From assembly GCA_020852775.1 (NCBI GenBank), contig JADZAD010000253.1, forward strand, positions 1-8,131: DNA of 8,131 nt, given 5' to 3'. Both the position numbers and the translations under genes were made by a program. Positions within the stretch are counted from its first letter, which is position 1; each line of letters begins with the position of its first letter. Shown here piece after piece: positions 6,428 through 8,131 of this stretch. The notes under the pieces are model-generated. The model did no database searches. It saw nothing but the letters and a program-made list of their open reading frames with translations, and was not told the DNA's origin. This DNA comes from Anaerolineae bacterium (lineage in GTDB: Bacteria; Chloroflexota; Anaerolineae; Aggregatilineales; UBA3940).

Positions 6428-6457
6428 ACGAGGAGCGGCTGCGTAACCACTCCTCGT
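6428..6457. terminator. Possible hairpin terminator between convergent genes
   Basis: ACGAGGAG (6428-6435) and CTCCTCGT (6450-6457) form an 8-bp stem with a 14-nt loop. It lies midway between the DUF1269 stop (6356) and the STAS-like gene's stop (6482). Neither strand has a real T run after the stem: the plus strand continues CTTCGTG and the minus strand TACGGTTT. It is therefore a poor Rho-independent terminator by itself. A second inverted pair, GCTGCGTAA (6438-6446) with TTACGCAGC (6482-6490), overlaps the loop and could compete with it. Confidence 0.4.
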
Positions 6458-6481
6458 CTTCGTGTTAAGGTTACCTGGCGC

Positions 6482-6835
6482 TTACGCAGCCTGTACCACA
6501 CCTATCCGCTCGGTATCGCACGCCAGAATGATGTCATACGGGAGCATAATCTCAAGCACTGCTGCCAGTTGCCCGGTGACTTCCGGATTGCCTGCCAGCA
6601 CGAGCCGCCTGATCGGGAGATCAGCCAGGCGTGCAAGCGGGGCACTGGCGGCAGCCACCGGGCCAGCGCGCAGCGCCCCAATCTGAAGAAAGACCGTTAC
6701 CGGCGTCTCGACATTCCGAATCATCATCTCGATCAACTCTACCGACTCTGCCAGGTCATCCCAGCCCCACGTTGCCACATTAAGCAAGAGAGTCTCGTCC
6801 CCATCGCCTACCCAGTGTGCACACAATCTTGCCAT
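6482..6835 (-). CDS. Small uncharacterised protein, STAS/SpoIIAA-like fold suspected
   Basis: I do not recognise a named family with certainty. The 117-residue product has an alternating strand-helix layout. A strand carries DETLLLNV (13-20), followed by GWDDLAESVELIEMMIRN (24-41), typical of a first helix after a W.W-DD turn. TPVTVFLQIG (44-53) is a hydrophobic strand, and PIRRLVLAG (74-82) another. PEVTGQLAAVLEIML (84-98) is a helix, and a final IILACDTERIGVV piece ends the protein. This order resembles small STAS/SpoIIAA-like proteins I recall from Chloroflexota, which often keep a W.WDDLY start. There is no evident phosphorylatable-serine motif of anti-sigma antagonists. It has no membrane segment or cysteine pair. 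The ATG at 6835 has GAGGG 6 nt upstream. It lies 97 nt downstream of the nucleoside phosphorylase on the same strand, with a possible promoter of its own. Confidence 0.75.
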   Translation of the reverse strand: MARLCAHWVGDGDETLLLNVATWGWDDLAESVELIEMMIRNVETPVTVFLQIGALRAGPVAAASAPLARLADLPIRRLVLAGNPEVTGQLAAVLEIMLPYDIILACDTERIGVVQAA

Positions 6836-6877
6836 TGTCTACCCTCACTGTGAATAGCGGTAACGTCGTCTATCTCC

Positions 6878-6906
6878 ATTATGAGGAACTGATTGCGGAC
6901 TGGCGA
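6878..6906 (-). promoter_or_regulatory. Possible promoter for the STAS-like gene
   Basis: On the minus strand TCGCCA (6906-6901, four of six) is 17 nt from CATAAT (6883-6878, five of six). Transcription would begin near 6871 with a leader of about 35 nt. If real, it lets the small gene be expressed apart from the phosphorylase, whose stop lies at 6933-6935. No clear terminator separates the two genes, so read-through is also likely. Confidence 0.35.
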
Positions 6907-6932
6907 TAGCACTTTTGGGCCAGCAGGAGTTC

Positions 6933-7685
6933 CTAAAGCATCGCCAATGCCTCGACTGCCACGCGCAGCATGGTGTCTGTACCCTGCTTGACGATCTGGC
7001 GATGCGGATCATAGGTATTATCAAGGTTCTCCTTCCGCTCGCGGTCGCGCACCATATTGCCGTCTGAGACGAAGATTCCACCTGCCTGCAGGCCGCGCAC
7101 GCCCGCCATCACCAGCAGGATCGCCAGTTCCATCTCAAGGGCGACGATATTCGCGTGCAGCCAGAGATCCAGGTTGCGGTCAAGCAGGCCGGGATAGAAG
7201 GTTGCAGCCGAGCGCACGATGCCGGTGGGCGGGTTGGTACGCCCGTGGTTGGCGGAGGCAGTGAGCAGCGCGTTGACCACGCGGTAATCCGCGACCGCCG
7301 GGTAGCTCATCGGTACGAGGCTCTCACTGGCCCCCTCGTCACGGATGGCCCCCGTGGCGATGATGAAATCACCGTCGTTGATGTCCGCGCGCGCAGCGCC
7401 GCAGGTGCCGCCCCGGATGACCTTCTTCGCCCCCGCCTGGAACAACTCGTGGAAAGCGACGCTCGCCCCGCCCGCGCCGACGCCGTGTGAGCAGACGGTG
7501 ATCGGCATACCATTGAAAGTCCCGGTCAGCGTGAGATATTCACGATAGCTGCCGACCTCCTGTGGATTCTCCAGCAGGGTTTCGGCGGCACGCTGAGCGC
7601 GGGCAGGCTCACCGACGACGAGCACACGCTCGGCGATCTGGCTGGGCCGGGCACGCAGAATAGGGAGCGGTTGATCTGCGGACAT
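6933..7685 (-). CDS. Nucleoside phosphorylase, PNP/uridine phosphorylase (NP-I) family
   Basis: This enzyme uses phosphate to split nucleosides into base and (deoxy)ribose-1-phosphate, a cytoplasmic salvage step. The 250-residue length is typical of hexameric NP-I enzymes. Phosphate-binding elements are VLVVGEPARAQ at 21-31 (R29) and VIRGGTCGA at 89-97 (R91, T94). SHGVGAGGASVAFHEL at 66-81 is the family's second glycine-rich signature. VALEMELAIL at 181-190 gives the ribose-binding E184, M185 and E186. The later SDGN at 207-210 places D208 where the E. coli purine enzyme has its catalytic Asp204, while the overall wording looks closer to uridine phosphorylases. Specificity is therefore open. 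The start is uncertain by two codons: the ATG at 7691 is only 2 nt from GGAGG (7698-7694), the ATG at 7685 is 8 nt from it, so I take 7685. The frame stays open to 8120 but would overlap the methyltransferase. Confidence 0.92.
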   Translation of the reverse strand: MSADQPLPILRARPSQIAERVLVVGEPARAQRAAETLLENPQEVGSYREYLTLTGTFNGMPITVCSHGVGAGGASVAFHELFQAGAKKVIRGGTCGAARADINDGDFIIATGAIRDEGASESLVPMSYPAVADYRVVNALLTASANHGRTNPPTGIVRSAATFYPGLLDRNLDLWLHANIVALEMELAILLVMAGVRGLQAGGIFVSDGNMVRDRERKENLDNTYDPHRQIVKQGTDTMLRVAVEALAML

Positions 7686-7736
7686 CGTCATATCCTCCAA
7701 TGGGCTATTGTGGTTCGGGTCACCGTGAACAAGTTT

Positions 7737-7765
7737 ATTATGCATCACTACCGGAGGCAGGGGAA
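7737..7765 (-). promoter_or_regulatory. Possible promoter for the nucleoside phosphorylase gene
   Basis: On the minus strand TTCCCC (7765-7760, three of six) is 17 nt from CATAAT (7742-7737, five of six). This gives a start near 7730 and a leader of about 45 nt. The -35 is weak. The element sits just upstream of, and back to back with, the TATAAT assigned to the methyltransferase, so the two promoters may interfere or share a regulator. Confidence 0.35.
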
Positions 7766-7783
7766 TACCCCCGGCACACGCGG

Positions 7784-7789
7784 TATAAT
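7784..7789 (+). promoter_or_regulatory. Perfect -10 hexamer (TATAAT) upstream of the methyltransferase
   Basis: TATAAT lies 39 nt before the ATG at 7829, giving a leader of roughly 33 nt. No acceptable -35 is seen 16-18 nt upstream (7760-7767 reads GGGGAATA), and there is no TGn extension. Activation by a regulator, or a weak constitutive start, would both fit. Confidence 0.4.
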
Positions 7790-7828
7790 TCCGCGCGTTC
7801 TGTTCTGAGAGCAAACACAGGAGATCCG

Positions 7829-8131
7829 ATGACCCAGCGCAACCCCCGCCGCGAATTCTTTGAGGACCTCGCCCCACGCTGGGATTCGATGCACGGGCCG
7901 GAACGCGAGGCAAAGCTCCGTGTGCTGATCGAGCGCTTTCGTAAAGTGTGGGCAGACGCCCGCAGTATCCTTGACCTGGGCACGGGCACCGGGGCGCTGC
8001 TCCCGGTGATCGAGCGGGCTTTTCCGCTGGTGTCGCTGCGGGCAGTTGACCTGGCCCATGCGATGCTGATACGCGCCCACAGCCGGAACGGGGTCGCCGG
8101 CCTGGCAAACGCGGATGCACGCTGGCTGCCC
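7829..8131 (+). CDS. Class I SAM-dependent methyltransferase (3' end outside window)
   Basis: The 101 visible residues begin MTQRNPRREFFEDLAPRWD, a start common in UbiE/Methyltransf_11-type enzymes (the F-D.LA..WD pattern). They reach motif I, SILDLGTGTGALLPVIE at about 46-62, the glycine-rich SAM-binding loop. The acidic end of strand 2 follows as LRAVDLAHAML (about 70-80), in which the Asp would hold the SAM ribose. ADARWLP at the window edge corresponds to the region just before motif IV. The ATG at 7829 has AGGAG 5 nt upstream. The substrate-binding half is missing, so the methyl acceptor cannot be named; small molecules, quinones, lipids or metalloids are all methylated by this superfamily. 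It is divergent from the nucleoside phosphorylase, with no evidence of a functional link. Confidence 0.85.
   Translation, partial: MTQRNPRREFFEDLAPRWDSMHGPEREAKLRVLIERFRKVWADARSILDLGTGTGALLPVIERAFPLVSLRAVDLAHAMLIRAHSRNGVAGLANADARWLP

Noticed and set aside
7686..8120. Long N-terminal extension of the nucleoside phosphorylase
   Set aside because: It reads antisense through the methyltransferase start, is Arg/Pro/Ser-rich and out of family length; GGAGG just before 7691/7685 marks the true start.
1..8131. CRISPR array, tRNA/rRNA genes, insertion sequences, attachment sites, replication origin
   Set aside because: No regularly spaced repeats, cloverleaf sequence, rRNA segment, transposase frame, terminal inverted repeats or DnaA-box cluster were recognised by eye.

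Overview
This window reads as ordinary bacterial chromosome of fairly high GC content. It carries compact metabolic and housekeeping genes, clear Shine-Dalgarno sites and sigma-70-like promoter elements. Several proteins resemble, from memory, proteins common in Chloroflexota (Anaerolineae-type): the DUF1269 protein, the small STAS-like protein, and the GcvT with unusual C-terminal wording. This taxonomic guess is weak and rests on no database search. I see no rRNA, tRNA, CRISPR array, insertion sequence, integrase, plasmid gene or phage gene.

Layout. Positions 1-1902 (minus strand) hold two tandem paralogous nucleoside hydrolases 21 nt apart; the downstream copy runs off the left edge a few residues before its expected end. 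A 223-nt divergent intergenic region (1903-2125) carries a promoter for each direction. Positions 2126-3328 (plus) hold a CelD/BcsL-type GNAT acyltransferase with a TTG start, followed by a strong intrinsic terminator. Positions 3495-4028 (plus) encode a small cysteine-dependent protein phosphatase, preceded by a short inverted repeat that may be an operator. Convergent to it are gcvT (4504-5598, minus) and, 4 nt downstream, a DUF123 GIY-YIG-fold gene (4050-4499), probably one operon. Positions 5799-6356 (plus) encode a DUF1269 glycine-zipper protein, divergent from gcvT. Convergent to that, on the minus strand, are a small STAS-like protein (6482-6835) and a nucleoside phosphorylase (6933-7685). 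A SAM-dependent methyltransferase starts at 7829 (plus), divergent from the phosphorylase, and runs off the right edge.

How the genes relate. The two hydrolases and the phosphorylase all cleave nucleosides to base plus ribose or ribose-1-phosphate, so the window has a nucleoside-salvage flavour. They sit in separate transcription units. GcvT links glycine to one-carbon folate metabolism, but gcvH and gcvP are not adjacent. The other genes (acyltransferase, phosphatase, endonuclease-like protein, DUF1269, STAS-like) have no obvious shared pathway. I looked for a new multi-gene system and found no convincing one. The most useful leads are the tandem hydrolase duplication, the gcvT-DUF123 pairing, the phosphorylase with mixed specificity signatures, and a hairpin flanked by short direct repeats.
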